DNA from: Methylosinus trichosporium OB3b
GTDB taxonomy: Bacteria > Pseudomonadota > Alphaproteobacteria > Rhizobiales > Beijerinckiaceae
DNA: 64,000 nt
Assembly: GCF_002752655.1 (NCBI RefSeq)
Contig: NZ_CP023737.1
Coordinates: 1,736,001-1,800,000, forward strand
Direction: 5' to 3'
The notes under the pieces are model-generated. The model ran no database searches. It had not been told where the DNA came from and saw only the letters and a list, made by a program, of their open reading frames with translations. A program made the translations under genes and the position numbers. Below are positions 1-7,503 of the stretch, one piece after another; positions within the stretch are counted from its first letter, which is position 1; each line of letters starts with the position of its first letter.

Positions 1-107
1 CAACAGCCAAAGCGTTTCCGTGAATCCCGTAGGGGCGTTTGGGGAGGCCGCTGGTAGCTACGTCCCTGTCGCCTCTTTTCGTTATTGACCTAACCACCTG
101 ATTTCTT

Positions 108-183
108 TGGTGGAGCTGCGGGGAATCGAACCCCGGACCTCTGCAGTGCGATTGCAGCGCTCTCCCATCTGAGCTACAGCCCC
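108..183 (-). tRNA. tRNA-Ala (anticodon CGC)
   Basis: Read on the minus strand, a 76-base cloverleaf is visible with an encoded 3' CCA. The acceptor stem GGGGCTG pairs with CAGCTCC, the anticodon stem is CTGCA/TGCAG around the loop ATCGCAC, and the T arm is CGGGG-TTCGATT-CCCCG. The anticodon CGC reads GCG alanine codons, which suits a GC-rich genome. It is transcribed away from the neighbouring tRNA-Glu gene. Confidence 0.95.
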
Positions 184-296
184 GGTCAGCGCGGTGGTTA
201 CACGCAGCCCTCGGCGCTGTCAATCGTATGTCGACGAATTTCTTTCGACGTCGACTCTTGCCGGGTCGAAGTTTGCGGGCTATAGACCCGCTCGTC

Positions 297-372
297 GCTC
301 CCTTCGTCTAGCGGTCTAGGACGTCGCCCTCTCACGGCGAAAACAGGGGTTCGAGTCCCCTAGGGAGCGCCA
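297..372 (+). tRNA. tRNA-Glu (anticodon CTC)
   Basis: This is a complete 76-base tRNA with encoded CCA. GCTCCCT pairs with AGGGAGC, the anticodon stem is TCGCC/GGCGA around CTCTCAC, and the T arm is CAGGGG-TTCGAGT-CCCCT. The anticodon CTC reads GAG. Its 3' half is the attachment site of the element that follows, and the element's own copy restores the tRNA end, so the gene remains intact after integration. Confidence 0.95.
329..372 (+). repeat. attL: 44-bp direct repeat in tRNA-Glu 3' end
   Basis: The 44 bases from the anticodon loop to the CCA of tRNA-Glu recur without mismatch at 25775-25818. The base on each side of the two copies differs. A perfect tRNA 3'-end duplication with an integrase next to the far copy is the standard footprint of a site-specific tyrosine-recombinase insertion. 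Confidence 0.93.
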
Positions 373-488
373 AACAAATCAGTTCGTTACGCGAGTGAGC
401 CTCGCCTAAACGGTCGACATACGGAAATTCTGCGGAAAACCCGCCTCCGAGATGGTCGCAAGCGATGGCTCTTAACCGCCCCATCCCG

Positions 489-1178
489 TCACCCTGCCTC
501 GAGCGCAGCCCGCGCCGCTTCGATCCAAGCCGGCGCGAAATGGAGCCCGAGGGCGAGCGGGTCGATCCGGCGATTCGTGAACCGGGCCAGCTTGGCGACC
601 AAGGCCGGGAAGATCGCCGCCTCTCGCGGGATGAACGTCTCGGCCGGCGCGGGTCGGCTCGTCGAAGCGTTGCGCTCGGACGGCTCGCCGTTGCGTCCAG
701 GCGCCGGAGCGTTGCGCCAGCGGGAGGCCGCAGGGCGAGGATGCTCGGCCTGCCGATCGGCGCTTCCGGTTTCTCGACCGGGATTGAGAGGCGGCTCGGG
801 CGCGCGGCGATCGGCAGCGGGCTGCTCGGCCTCGGCGGCGCCAATGACCTCGAATATGCGGCGCCCGTATCGGCCCGCCGTTTTCGTGACGCGGATCAGT
901 CCCACTTCGGCGAGCGCGGCGGCGTAATAGCGGACCATGCGCTCGCGCTTGGCGATCTTGGCGCAAATCGTCGCGAGCGCGTGGCCGCATGTCCCGTCGG
1001 CGCTGGCGTATTCCAAGAGATAGACGAAGAAGGCTTGAGCGCCGTCCGTGATCTTGCCCTCGGATCGAAGGCGCATCGCTTCCTTGCGGCGCAGTCCAGC
1101 AATCGACGGGGGAAGCCAAGAGCCGCGCGCACGCGGCCGGTTGCCGGGCGCGCGCCCGGTCTGATATTCAGTGTTCAT
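489..1178 (-). CDS. Winged-helix protein, phage replication-initiator type
   Basis: This 229-residue protein has a winged-helix region at residues 40-115: a helical segment (AFFVYLLEYA), a recognition-like stretch (LATICAKIAKRERMVRYYAAAL) and a basic wing (RVTKTAGRYGRRIFEV). That layout is common in phage and plasmid replication proteins and resembles 21220-22995 in the same element. Residues 118-185 are Pro/Arg/Ala-rich and probably disordered, followed by a helical tail. It is the first gene inside attL and reads toward the tRNA. The ribosome site before 1178 is weak, so the start is uncertain. The specific role is inferred from fold only. Confidence 0.6.
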   Translation of the reverse strand: MNTEYQTGRAPGNRPRARGSWLPPSIAGLRRKEAMRLRSEGKITDGAQAFFVYLLEYASADGTCGHALATICAKIAKRERMVRYYAAALAEVGLIRVTKTAGRYGRRIFEVIGAAEAEQPAADRRAPEPPLNPGRETGSADRQAEHPRPAASRWRNAPAPGRNGEPSERNASTSRPAPAETFIPREAAIFPALVAKLARFTNRRIDPLALGLHFAPAWIEAARAALEAG

Positions 1179-1651
1179 CGCGAGCCGAGGTCCATTCGGT
1201 TCAAAGGTGAAAGAGCCGCCGCGCCCTGCCAGGGGCCGGCGGCTCGCCCCTTTTATGGGGCCAGCGTTACGCGGTCGTCAAACGCGCCCCCTCCCCTCCA
1301 AATCTCAAGAACGCCCGCGGCAGCGCGTGGAAGGATGATCTTGGAATAGATCGCCTGCAATCCATTGCCACCCTCGGCCGCGCCTAACGTCCTCGCCCGG
1401 AACGGATTTCGGTCGAAGGAGCGAGCGTCAGGGAATGGGCGTCGGTTGCCGGTCGAATGGCCGCCGGTTGCCACCCTGCCGCCCCCTGGGGCTCCGGATC
1501 GGATCGGCCGGCGCGGTTGATGCCGATCGGCGAAACGCCGACGATTCGGGAGACGTCAGGCAGCGCGCGGGCGTCGAGGGCTCGAAGCAACGAATGGTAT
1601 AACGTAAGGCGATGCTTGACGCACGCAAGGCAGCGCCTTACAACTATCGTC
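1179..1651. other. Non-coding gap upstream of higBA
   Basis: I see no convincing gene in this stretch; the open frames here have no recognisable features. It contains a hairpin at 1213-1245 (GAGCCGCCG paired with CGGCGGCTC) followed on the plus strand by CCCCTTTTA, which could end transcripts. The last 50 bases hold the higBA promoter and operator. Confidence 0.5.
1604..1644 (+). promoter_or_regulatory. higBA promoter and dyad operator
   Basis: An 8-bp inverted repeat, GTAAGGCG (1604-1611) and CGCCTTAC (1634-1641), brackets a TTGACG box at 1616-1621. A TACAAC -10-like box follows at 1639-1644 with 17-base spacing. The toxin start is at 1652. HigA-type antitoxins repress their own operon by binding such a dyad over the promoter. 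Confidence 0.6.
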
Positions 1652-1936
1652 ATGATTGAGAGCTTCAAGAGCAAGGCGCTCAAGCGCTACTGGACCAAAG
1701 GGGACGAGACCGGCGTCCGCGCCGATTGGCGCAAAAAGGTCCGCATCATCCTGTCCCGGCTCGATGTCGTTCGGGTGCCGGAAGAAATGAACACCCCCGG
1801 CCTCGGGTTTCACCAGCTGAAAGGCGATCAAGCCAGCCGCTACGCGGTCTCAGTCTCTCGCAATTGGCGGATCACATTCGGCTGGAAAGGCGAGAACGCT
1901 GCGGACGTCGATATGGAGGACTATCATGGCGAATGA
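1652..1936 (+). CDS. higB: HigB-type RelE-family toxin
   Basis: This 94-residue protein matches HigB toxins in length and pattern: an N-terminal basic helix (MIESFKSKALKRYW), a central segment ending in LGFHQLKGD, then RYAVSVSRNWRITFGW, the beta-sheet core that carries the catalytic basic residues of RelE-fold mRNA interferases, and a typical acidic end. The family cleaves mRNA at the ribosome. The toxin precedes and overlaps the antitoxin by 11 bases, the order usual for higBA. The start at 1652 is chosen over upstream in-frame codons because it fits the family length and lies just after the promoter. In a mobile element it probably acts as a stabiliser. Confidence 0.9.
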   Translation: MIESFKSKALKRYWTKGDETGVRADWRKKVRIILSRLDVVRVPEEMNTPGLGFHQLKGDQASRYAVSVSRNWRITFGWKGENAADVDMEDYHGE

Positions 1937-2234
1937 CACCCTGCGTCACCACTCTATCGAGCCGGCGCATCCCGGCGAAATGCTGGCCGAAGTCACGATC
2001 CCGGCCACCGGAAAGAGCAAGGCGGAGATCGCGCGCTTGCTCGGCATTTCCAGGCAGACGCTCTACGACATCCTCAATCAGAAGCAGCCCGTCACGCCTG
2101 CGGTCGCCGTCCGTCTCGGAAAGCTATTCGGCGACGGTCCTGGCGTCTGGATCAGGATGCAGGCCGCCTATGATACGTGGCACGCTGAACGCGAGATCGA
2201 CGTGAGCGCCATTCCAACGTTGGAGATCGTTTGA
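1926..2234 (+). CDS. higA: HigA-type antitoxin, XRE-family repressor
   Basis: This 102-residue protein opens with IEPAHPGEMLAEV, the hallmark of HigA/VapI antitoxins. A helix-turn-helix follows at residues 32-62 (KAEIARLLGISRQTLYDIL...NQKQPVTPAVAVRLGKLFG), then a VWIRMQAAYDTWHA segment typical of the family. It neutralises HigB and should bind the dyad upstream of higB. It is translationally coupled to the toxin through the overlap. A GC-rich hairpin follows at 2249-2274. Confidence 0.93.
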   Translation: MANDTLRHHSIEPAHPGEMLAEVTIPATGKSKAEIARLLGISRQTLYDILNQKQPVTPAVAVRLGKLFGDGPGVWIRMQAAYDTWHAEREIDVSAIPTLEIV

Positions 2235-2248
2235 CGCCGCTTCAAAAG

Positions 2249-2274
2249 GGGCCGCGCAATCGCCAGCGCGGCCC
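2249..2274. terminator. Hairpin after higA
   Basis: GGGCCGCGC (2249-2257) pairs with GCGCGGCCC (2266-2274) around an 8-base loop. On the plus strand a T5 run lies about 10 bases later; on the minus strand CTTTTGAA follows at once. It sits between convergent higA and the 53-codon gene, so it may serve both directions. Confidence 0.55.
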
Positions 2275-2315
2275 GTGTGTAGGTTTTTCGATGATGCGCG
2301 CTAGCCTATAGCGCC

Positions 2316-2477
2316 CTAGCCGCGCAACGCGCTCTGCCCCCACCACTGCTCGACCTGACGCCCGTCGCCCGCCTTGTAGCGAAGCTTGTAGGAAGGTTCG
2401 TCTTGTGCGAACTCGGCGCGGCCGCGACGGCCGCTCGGGCGAGAGCTTCCCGCTCGGGAGAGTGACGGGGCCGCCAT
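2316..2477 (-). CDS. Small protein coupled to the P4-type integrase
   Basis: This 53-residue reading frame starts at the ATG immediately after the integrase stop codon (TAAATG at 2480-2475). It begins MAAPSLSRAG, has an Arg/Ser/Gly-rich stretch, then a protein-like half: EFAQDEPSYKLRYKAGDGRQ followed by VEQWWGQ and a short end. The paired Trp, the alternating charged and aromatic residues and the stop-start junction suggest a real gene translated by re-initiation behind the integrase. I do not recognise the family. A small DNA-binding or recombination-modulating role would fit the position but is only inference. Confidence 0.5.
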   Translation of the reverse strand: MAAPSLSRAGSSRPSGRRGRAEFAQDEPSYKLRYKAGDGRQVEQWWGQSALRG

Positions 2478-3713
2478 TTACCACGCGCTCCCGTGCATCG
2501 GCATAGCGTCCGGAGAACGCGCAGCGGGTCGGACTGAGATCATCGCGTCGATTTCGTCAGCCCACCACTGCATGAGGCGCGTTCGCTCAGAAAACAAGTC
2601 GCCACGCTGATAGATACCGCGCACGGACGAATCGACATGCGCGAGCGCCATTTCGATCGTCTCCGGCCGCCAGAGCCCCGAGTCGTTCGCGATCGTCGAG
2701 AACGACGAGCGGAAGCCGTGCGCCGTCGCAACATCCGCCTCGACGCCCATCGACCGCAGAGCGCAGTTGAAGGCGTTCTCGGAGAGCGGGCGCCCGGGCC
2801 GCGGCGAAGGGCAGACGAAGCGCGTTTCGAGCGCCCTGCTCTGCTCCTGCATTCGCCCCAGAATGGCGAGCGCCTGCTTGGATAGCGGGACCCGGTGAGC
2901 CCTGCGCATCTTCGCGCGCGCCGCCGGGATCGTCCACACGCCCTCCTCGAGGTCGAACTCGCCGGACCATTCGGCGAGCCGCAGCTCGCCCGGCCGGGCC
3001 GCCGTGAGCGCCAAGAGCATGAGCGCATCGCGGGCGCATGAGCGCGCCTCATAGGCCGAGATCGCCCGCATGAGGGCGGCGAACCCCTTCCGATCGGTCA
3101 CGGCCGCGCGGGCGCGCGCCGGCGGGGTGGCGATCATTCCTTTGAGGTGGGAGGCCGGGTCCGCCGCGGTGTGGTCGAGGGCGATTGCGAATCGGAACAC
3201 ATGCGAGATCATCGCCCGCACGCGCTTGCCGGTCTCGAATTTGCCGTCCGCCTCTAGGCGTTGCAGGAGGGTGAAGATTTCGGACGCCCTGATTTCCGCT
3301 ATAGGCCGGGCGTCCAACTCTCCGGCGATTTGGGCGAGCCGAGCGTTCCTGGTAACGGTCGAGGCGCACCTCTCCATTCGGGCCTCTTTCGCCAACCACA
3401 TTTCTCGGATTTCCCCGAAGGTCGTTGCTGCGGGGCGAGCGGAGACTGCTGGCGCGTTTTTCCGGGGGCCAGGGTCAATCCCGCCCCGAACCGCTCTGCG
3501 AGCATCCTCGGCCGCTATCCGGGCCGCGCGCAGGCTCATTTCCGGATAGGGGCCGAGCGTCATGGACCGCTGCTTCCCGCCGAACATATAGGCGAGCCGC
3601 CACGATCGGGCTCCGCTCGGGTAGAGCCAAAATTGTAGCCCATGGGCGTCCGAGAGCTTCACGAGCTTGTCGGCCGGGCGTGCCGCGCGGAGCCTTGCTT
3701 CTGTAAGGGCCAT
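2478..3713 (-). CDS. P4-type tyrosine integrase
   Basis: This 411-residue integrase has an N-terminal arm-binding domain (DUF4102-like; LVKLSDAHGLQFWLYPSG and SMTLGPYPEMSLRAAR), a core-binding domain near residues 95-200 and a catalytic domain near 210-390. Catalytic elements visible are Arg in TAARPGELRLAEW, His-x-x-Arg in AHGFRSSFST, His in MALAHVDS and the Tyr nucleophile in VRGIYQRGD. The family integrates islands at tRNA 3' ends. Here it lies 2.1 kb from attL while a different integrase lies at attR, so the element has two. An inverted repeat just upstream (3723-3767) could be its operator. Confidence 0.95.
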   Translation of the reverse strand: MALTEARLRAARPADKLVKLSDAHGLQFWLYPSGARSWRLAYMFGGKQRSMTLGPYPEMSLRAARIAAEDARRAVRGGIDPGPRKNAPAVSARPAATTFGEIREMWLAKEARMERCASTVTRNARLAQIAGELDARPIAEIRASEIFTLLQRLEADGKFETGKRVRAMISHVFRFAIALDHTAADPASHLKGMIATPPARARAAVTDRKGFAALMRAISAYEARSCARDALMLLALTAARPGELRLAEWSGEFDLEEGVWTIPAARAKMRRAHRVPLSKQALAILGRMQEQSRALETRFVCPSPRPGRPLSENAFNCALRSMGVEADVATAHGFRSSFSTIANDSGLWRPETIEMALAHVDSSVRGIYQRGDLFSERTRLMQWWADEIDAMISVRPAARSPDAMPMHGSAW

Positions 3714-3722
3714 CGCGATTTC

Positions 3723-3767
3723 CTGGTTTTGCTTGCGTCAAGCCCTTACAAATCAAGAAAAAACCAG
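3723..3767. promoter_or_regulatory. Dyad upstream of the P4-type integrase
   Basis: CTGGTTTT (3723-3730) and AAAACCAG (3760-3767) form an interrupted inverted repeat with an inner GCTTG/CAAGC palindrome at 3731-3743. It lies 10-55 bases before the integrase start, a usual place for an excisionase or autoregulatory site. The rest of the gap to 3963 shows nothing else. Confidence 0.4.
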
Positions 3768-3963
3768 CGGCGCGCAATCTATGGAAACCGAGGGATTTCC
3801 GTCCCGCAAAGGAAAAAATCCGGTGCGAGAAGAGGAAATCCGTCGGCTATAGCGCGACGCGCTTAAGTGAAATGTGATCGTTCGTTGGTGGAATATTCCC
3901 TCGGGAAAAAGGGGGCTGCCTCCAGGCGCGGATTGCGCGCCCGGCGCGCGGCCGGCGGGAATT

Positions 3964-4392
3964 TCAAGCGACGCGGCGGCCGTCGAGCAATTGCTCGGCG
4001 GCGATGGCGTCGTCGAATGTTTTGTCGGCCAGGGTGCGAAGCCCGTCAAAATCTCGGGTGTCAGAGTAATTTACAAGCGAGCGTGTGAACTGGAACAGCA
4101 CGCGCGCCAAGTGCGAGGCGTCTCGGACATGCTCTTCCAAAGCGACGACGTTCAAATGGGTCGGAACGTCGAGTAAATGCTCGGCGGCACTCGCGTGCGA
4201 CGCGATTTCGTCGGCCAGGGCGTCGAGCGCGGATCGGTCTCTTTTATCGGAGAAATCAAGATCAGAGCGCGTCAGCAGGAACAGGGCGCGGGCCAAATGA
4301 GACGTGCGACGCACATGGGTTTCTATATCGAGAATCGCCATCGTCGAATCGTGAGGCTCGACGGCGGCGAGTGAGGGAACGTCTGTCAGCAT
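3964..4392 (-). CDS. Uncharacterised protein with an internal duplication
   Basis: This 142-residue protein is made of two similar 50-residue units. One is HVRRTSHLARALFLLTRSD...DFSDKRDRSALDALADEIAS...AAEHLLD; the second is HVRDASHLARVLFQFTRSL...NYSDTRDFDGLRTLADKTFD...AAEQLLD. Both predict a pair of amphipathic helices ending in a leucine motif, so a small helical bundle is likely. ATG at 4392 is preceded by AAGGA, and earlier in-frame codons lack this. It lies in a minus-strand run with 4464-4862 and the integrase. I do not recognise the family. Confidence 0.65.
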   Translation of the reverse strand: MLTDVPSLAAVEPHDSTMAILDIETHVRRTSHLARALFLLTRSDLDFSDKRDRSALDALADEIASHASAAEHLLDVPTHLNVVALEEHVRDASHLARVLFQFTRSLVNYSDTRDFDGLRTLADKTFDDAIAAEQLLDGRRVA

Positions 4393-4463
4393 TGCAGTTA
4401 TCCTTTTTTGGTTGTCGCGAGCCTCAATCGCCGGCCCGCTTTGGCGACCTTTATGGCGGCAGC

Positions 4464-4862
4464 TCAGGACCAATCCGCGGCGCGACGGCCGAGGTTGTGA
4501 GAGCGCTGGAAACCGCCGCCAACGCGCGCGGCCATGCACCCGATCGCCGCTTGATGCGCGCCGGGACCGGCGAAAATCGTCACGCTGCCGATCTTGTAGG
4601 AGCGCGGGCGAGCCGCAGCATCGGCAGGGCAAGAGCGGATCGGGAGGCCGATATTACTTTCGCGCCGGGCGATCTCGGCGACAGCCTTGCGCTCGGCGCG
4701 GGCGACGGCTGCGGCGCGGGCCTCTCGCGCCTTGCGCCATTCGAACGCCAGCGCCTTCGACAACCAAGCCCGGTATTCGCCGCCGACTGTCGCGACGCGG
4801 ACGCGGGCGACGCCATGGGCGGCTCTCATGATGGCGCAGCGATCGAAGGGCTTGGCGGACAT
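4464..4862 (-). CDS. Uncharacterised protein divergent from the repressor
   Basis: This 132-residue protein has a long charged helix (residues 30-68, EYRAWLSKALAFEWRKAREA continuing as an Arg/Ala/Glu-rich stretch) and a less regular C-terminal half. It is the first gene leftward from the 4891-4946 operator and is divergent from the XRE repressor gene, the position of an early lytic or excision gene in many temperate phages. No family is recognised. The C-terminal half is not strongly protein-like, so a frameshift or shorter product is possible. Confidence 0.45.
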   Translation of the reverse strand: MSAKPFDRCAIMRAAHGVARVRVATVGGEYRAWLSKALAFEWRKAREARAAAVARAERKAVAEIARRESNIGLPIRSCPADAAARPRSYKIGSVTIFAGPGAHQAAIGCMAARVGGGFQRSHNLGRRAADWS

Positions 4863-4890
4863 GGGCGGGTTGCTTTCACGCTGAAACCTG

Positions 4891-4946
4891 AGGTATGAAT
4901 TTTTCTAAGCCATACCCTCCCACATAGTCAATACGTCAGGTATGGA
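4891..4946. promoter_or_regulatory. Repeated operator between divergent early genes
   Basis: The motif AGGTATG occurs at 4891-4897, as its inverse CATACC at 4911-4916 and again in CAGGTATGG at 4938-4946. Three half-sites in 56 bases between a leftward gene and a repressor gene look like a phage lysis-lysogeny operator. The third copy covers the upstream ATG at 4942, which argues that the repressor starts at 4969 instead. Confidence 0.6.
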
Positions 4947-4968
4947 AAAATACAAAAGGCTTCGAAAT

Positions 4969-5319
4969 ATGCGAATAACGAGCGAGCAAATCCGCGCGGC
5001 GAGAATGCTCTTGCGGTGGGAACAGCGCCATTTGTCGGAAGCCTCTGGCGTCCCGTTGCAGACGATTAAGGGCTTGGAAATCAAAGCCGGGCCGATCTCG
5101 GCGCAGACGCGGACGCTCGACGCGCTTCGAGACGCTTTCGAGGCCGCAGGTGTCCAGTTCATTGCGGAGAACGGCGGAGGCGCTGGCGTGAGGATGCGCG
5201 AGCCTGCGCCCAAAGAGCCGCCAATGCCGCGCAAGCCCCGCGCGCCCCGCAAAACGGCCCTTACCGAGCCTGCGGAGAAGCCGCTCGTCATCGGCAGGGC
5301 GAACAGCAAGCGGAGGTGA
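4969..5319 (+). CDS. XRE-family transcriptional regulator, probable element repressor
   Basis: This 116-residue regulator carries a helix-turn-helix at residues 4-60 (ITSEQIRAARMLLRWEQRHL, then SEASGVPLQTIKGLEIKAG). A small C-terminal segment (FEAAGVQFIAENGGGAGVR) typical of short alphaproteobacterial XRE regulators follows, and then a Pro/Arg/Lys-rich tail. An alternative ATG at 4942 would add nine residues. It probably binds the repeats just upstream and represses the divergent early gene and itself. The next gene starts 5 bases after its stop, so the two are likely one transcript. Confidence 0.85.
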   Translation: MRITSEQIRAARMLLRWEQRHLSEASGVPLQTIKGLEIKAGPISAQTRTLDALRDAFEAAGVQFIAENGGGAGVRMREPAPKEPPMPRKPRAPRKTALTEPAEKPLVIGRANSKRR

Positions 5320-5323
5320 GGAC

Positions 5324-6484
5324 GTGGCGAAGGATCTATCGAAGCGGGCTCCGGCGCGGGCCGGCAAGATGGCCCGGCAGGTCGAGCCGGCTGCAGGCGA
5401 CGTGATCGGTTTCGCTTATGAGGCGCTGGACGGGCGCAAGGCGACCGCGCTCAAAGAGGCGGCGGCGCGCATTCGGCGATTGCACGCGGAATCGCTCAAA
5501 TCGTGCATAGAAATCGGAAGGACGCTCGCGAAGGCGAAGCGGTCTCTTCCGCATGGCGGCTGGACAGAATGGCTCGAAGTCGAACTCGGATTGAATGACC
5601 GGACGGCGCAAAATTACATGCGCGTCGCCGAGGTTATGAAGGGCAAAACCGCCGACGTCGGGGATTTGTCGCCGAGCTTATTGCTTGAAATTGTTAGCAG
5701 TAAAGCGCCAGAGTTCGCGCGAGACGAAATTCTCGGGCGCGTGCGATCGGGCGAAGCGGTGACTGTTCGCGAAGGTCGCAAGGTAATCGCCTCGGCAAAG
5801 GGGACGGCCGGCGCTCCGGTGGGGACGAGGACTCTCCCAACGCATGGCGCTGCGCCTGCGGCCGCCCTGCCCTCGCCGGCCTCGCTGATCGCTGCGCCGG
5901 CCGTGCCTGTCCAGGACGAGAGGTCACAACAGGCCGTCGTTGCGCTGCAACAGCCGGCCGTCGCGCCCGTCCAGGTCGCAGCGCCGCCCGACGTCGAGGC
6001 GTTGGCGGCGGCGCTCTATCAGGCGCTCGTCGAGAAGAGCCGGCGGCAGGACGAAGAGGACGAAGTGTCGCCGGAGTTCATCGAGGGCGTCTACAGCCGG
6101 CTTGCGGAGCGCGATCTTCGGCCCCTGGTCTTGGCGTTGAAGAACGTCGTCGAGCGGGAGATTATCGCCGCGATCGACGAAGCGTCGCCCCGCCGCGCTC
6201 CGCCGCCGACTGCGCCCGCCGTGCCTGCCGCGCTGCTGGAAAAATCCGAGCGGATCAGCGATAGGAGGCCCGGCGAGGCGCGCATTCACGCTGATCGCAG
6301 GAAGCTATCGGGCGCATTCACGGCGCTCGCTGAGGCCGAGCGGCGCTCGGGAATGACGGGAGCGCGTGTCGATCCCGCGGCACTGGTCGGGAGGAAGCCG
6401 CAACGCGAACCGCTGCCCGGTGATGACGATTTCGAGCCGCCGCAGCCGAAGCGCGTTCCGTTCGGCCGAGAGTTTGACGATTGA
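5324..6484 (+). CDS. DUF3102-domain protein
   Basis: This 386-residue protein has a clear DUF3102 domain at about residues 35-130: ARIRRLHAESLKSCIEIGRT, LAKAKRSLPHGGWTEWLEVE and RTAQNYMRVAEV. The family is frequent in phages, plasmids and islands and is thought to act with ParB-like or replication proteins, but no activity is firmly established. Residues 155-215 are Ala/Pro-rich and flexible; residues 225-290 predict helices. It follows the repressor in one probable operon and precedes a 57-codon gene. Confidence 0.8.
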   Translation: MAKDLSKRAPARAGKMARQVEPAAGDVIGFAYEALDGRKATALKEAAARIRRLHAESLKSCIEIGRTLAKAKRSLPHGGWTEWLEVELGLNDRTAQNYMRVAEVMKGKTADVGDLSPSLLLEIVSSKAPEFARDEILGRVRSGEAVTVREGRKVIASAKGTAGAPVGTRTLPTHGAAPAAALPSPASLIAAPAVPVQDERSQQAVVALQQPAVAPVQVAAPPDVEALAAALYQALVEKSRRQDEEDEVSPEFIEGVYSRLAERDLRPLVLALKNVVEREIIAAIDEASPRRAPPPTAPAVPAALLEKSERISDRRPGEARIHADRRKLSGAFTALAEAERRSGMTGARVDPAALVGRKPQREPLPGDDDFEPPQPKRVPFGREFDD

Positions 6485-6495
6485 AGGGGAGGCGA

Positions 6496-6669
6496 ATGAA
6501 AGACGTTCACGTTTTCGCAGTCTCGGGAGGCGCTTGCGTCGGCTGCGGCTCCAATGGCGAGCGGCGCTTCGTGACTCCCGAGGCTGCGGCGCGCGCTCTT
6601 GCGGCGCCTGCGGCCCGGCCTGCCGATCGAAAAGAGCCCGAGCGCCGGGTATCGCCCCGCGTCGCATGA
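6496..6669 (+). CDS. Small Cys-containing protein
   Basis: This 57-residue protein begins MKDVHVFAVSGGACVGCGSN and has a basic, disordered end. The CVGC pair could bind a metal, though a full zinc site is not visible. It starts 11 bases after the DUF3102 stop with a good GGGGAGG ribosome site before ATG 6496, so it is probably the last gene of that operon. No family is recognised. Confidence 0.5.
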   Translation: MKDVHVFAVSGGACVGCGSNGERRFVTPEAAARALAAPAARPADRKEPERRVSPRVA

Positions 6670-6672
6670 GCC

Positions 6673-7371
6673 CTACTCGGCCGCGATCGGGAGGGCCGGC
6701 GGCTCCGGCGCGGGCTCCGGCTCGATTATGCCGATCGCCTCGGCGACGCTTTCGAGCGCGATCGATAGAAGCGTGAGGGCGCACGTTCGCGCCTGAATTT
6801 CGGCCTTATAGCCGGTGAATTGCCGGCCCGCGTCGACAAGATCGGCCTCGCGAAGAACGATCGCGTCCAGCACGGCGAGTGCGCGGGGGCGGACAGCGGC
6901 GCGCATCTTGCGGAAGGCTTGCAGAGCGCCGGCTGCGGACTCGGTTCCGAAGAGGCCAGCGCCCTTCCCGCCGTCAACATGCTCGGCGAACCGGGCGCCT
7001 CGAATGTTTCCCGCCGTGGCGCTTTGCCATGCCTGTCGATAGCGCAAGCCCGCGTTGCAAAGCGCCAGATTGCGCGCCGGGCGGCGATCTATGATCTTCC
7101 CGTTGCAGAGTCGCGCGAAAGGGTCGTCGTCGACTCGGACGCGAACGGCCTCGATTTCGACCTCGGCCGTTCGCGAGCCGTCCATGACGACGGTCGTATC
7201 TATGATCCGCTCCACCCTCGCCGCTCCGCCTGCTTTGAGCAATCGCTCGGGCGTCGGCGCTTCCGATCGGCGCGAGCCCTGCGCTTCGAATTTGCGGATG
7301 GCGGACTCGGCCACGGCTCGTCGCTCGCCGATCGGGGCCAAGGACACTTTGGGCGGCTTGCGAGGCGGCAT
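6673..7371 (-). CDS. Uncharacterised phage protein
   Basis: This 232-residue protein begins MPPRKPPKVSLAPIGERRAV. It has a central region (residues 60-130) with alternating strands (IDTTVVMDGSRTAEVEIEAV) then a Tyr/Arg/Trp segment (ALCNAGLRYRQAWQSATAGN), a helical second half, and a Pro/Ala tail. The start at 7371 has GGAG ten bases upstream and avoids a poorly conserved-looking 25-residue extension. It lies beyond the strong terminator at 7452-7489, so it needs its own promoter. No family is recognised with confidence. Confidence 0.55.
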   Translation of the reverse strand: MPPRKPPKVSLAPIGERRAVAESAIRKFEAQGSRRSEAPTPERLLKAGGAARVERIIDTTVVMDGSRTAEVEIEAVRVRVDDDPFARLCNGKIIDRRPARNLALCNAGLRYRQAWQSATAGNIRGARFAEHVDGGKGAGLFGTESAAGALQAFRKMRAAVRPRALAVLDAIVLREADLVDAGRQFTGYKAEIQARTCALTLLSIALESVAEAIGIIEPEPAPEPPALPIAAE

Positions 7372-7451
7372 GGCGGCGGGCTCCAAGGCGATCGGGGAAA
7401 GACAGGGGAACGCGCGACAACATCTTGATAGCGCAGGCGGACGCAAGGCAC

Positions 7452-7489
7452 AAAAAAAGCCCCGCCCGGCCGGTGAGGCCGAACGGGGC
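7452..7489 (-). terminator. Strong intrinsic terminator of the late operon
   Basis: On the minus strand a GC-rich hairpin (7489 to 7459, outer stem GCCCCG/CGGGGC with an inner GGCC/GGCC pairing) is followed immediately by seven Ts. It lies 14 bases past the stop of the gene at 7504-8016 and should end the long leftward tail operon. Confidence 0.9.
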
Positions 7490-7503
7490 GATTTGAGCGT
7501 TCG

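Noticed and set aside
2242..2484. 80-codon frame on the minus strand downstream of the integrase
   Set aside because: Its sequence is Arg/Pro-rich without protein character. The alternative frame starting at 2477 is protein-like and coupled to the integrase stop.
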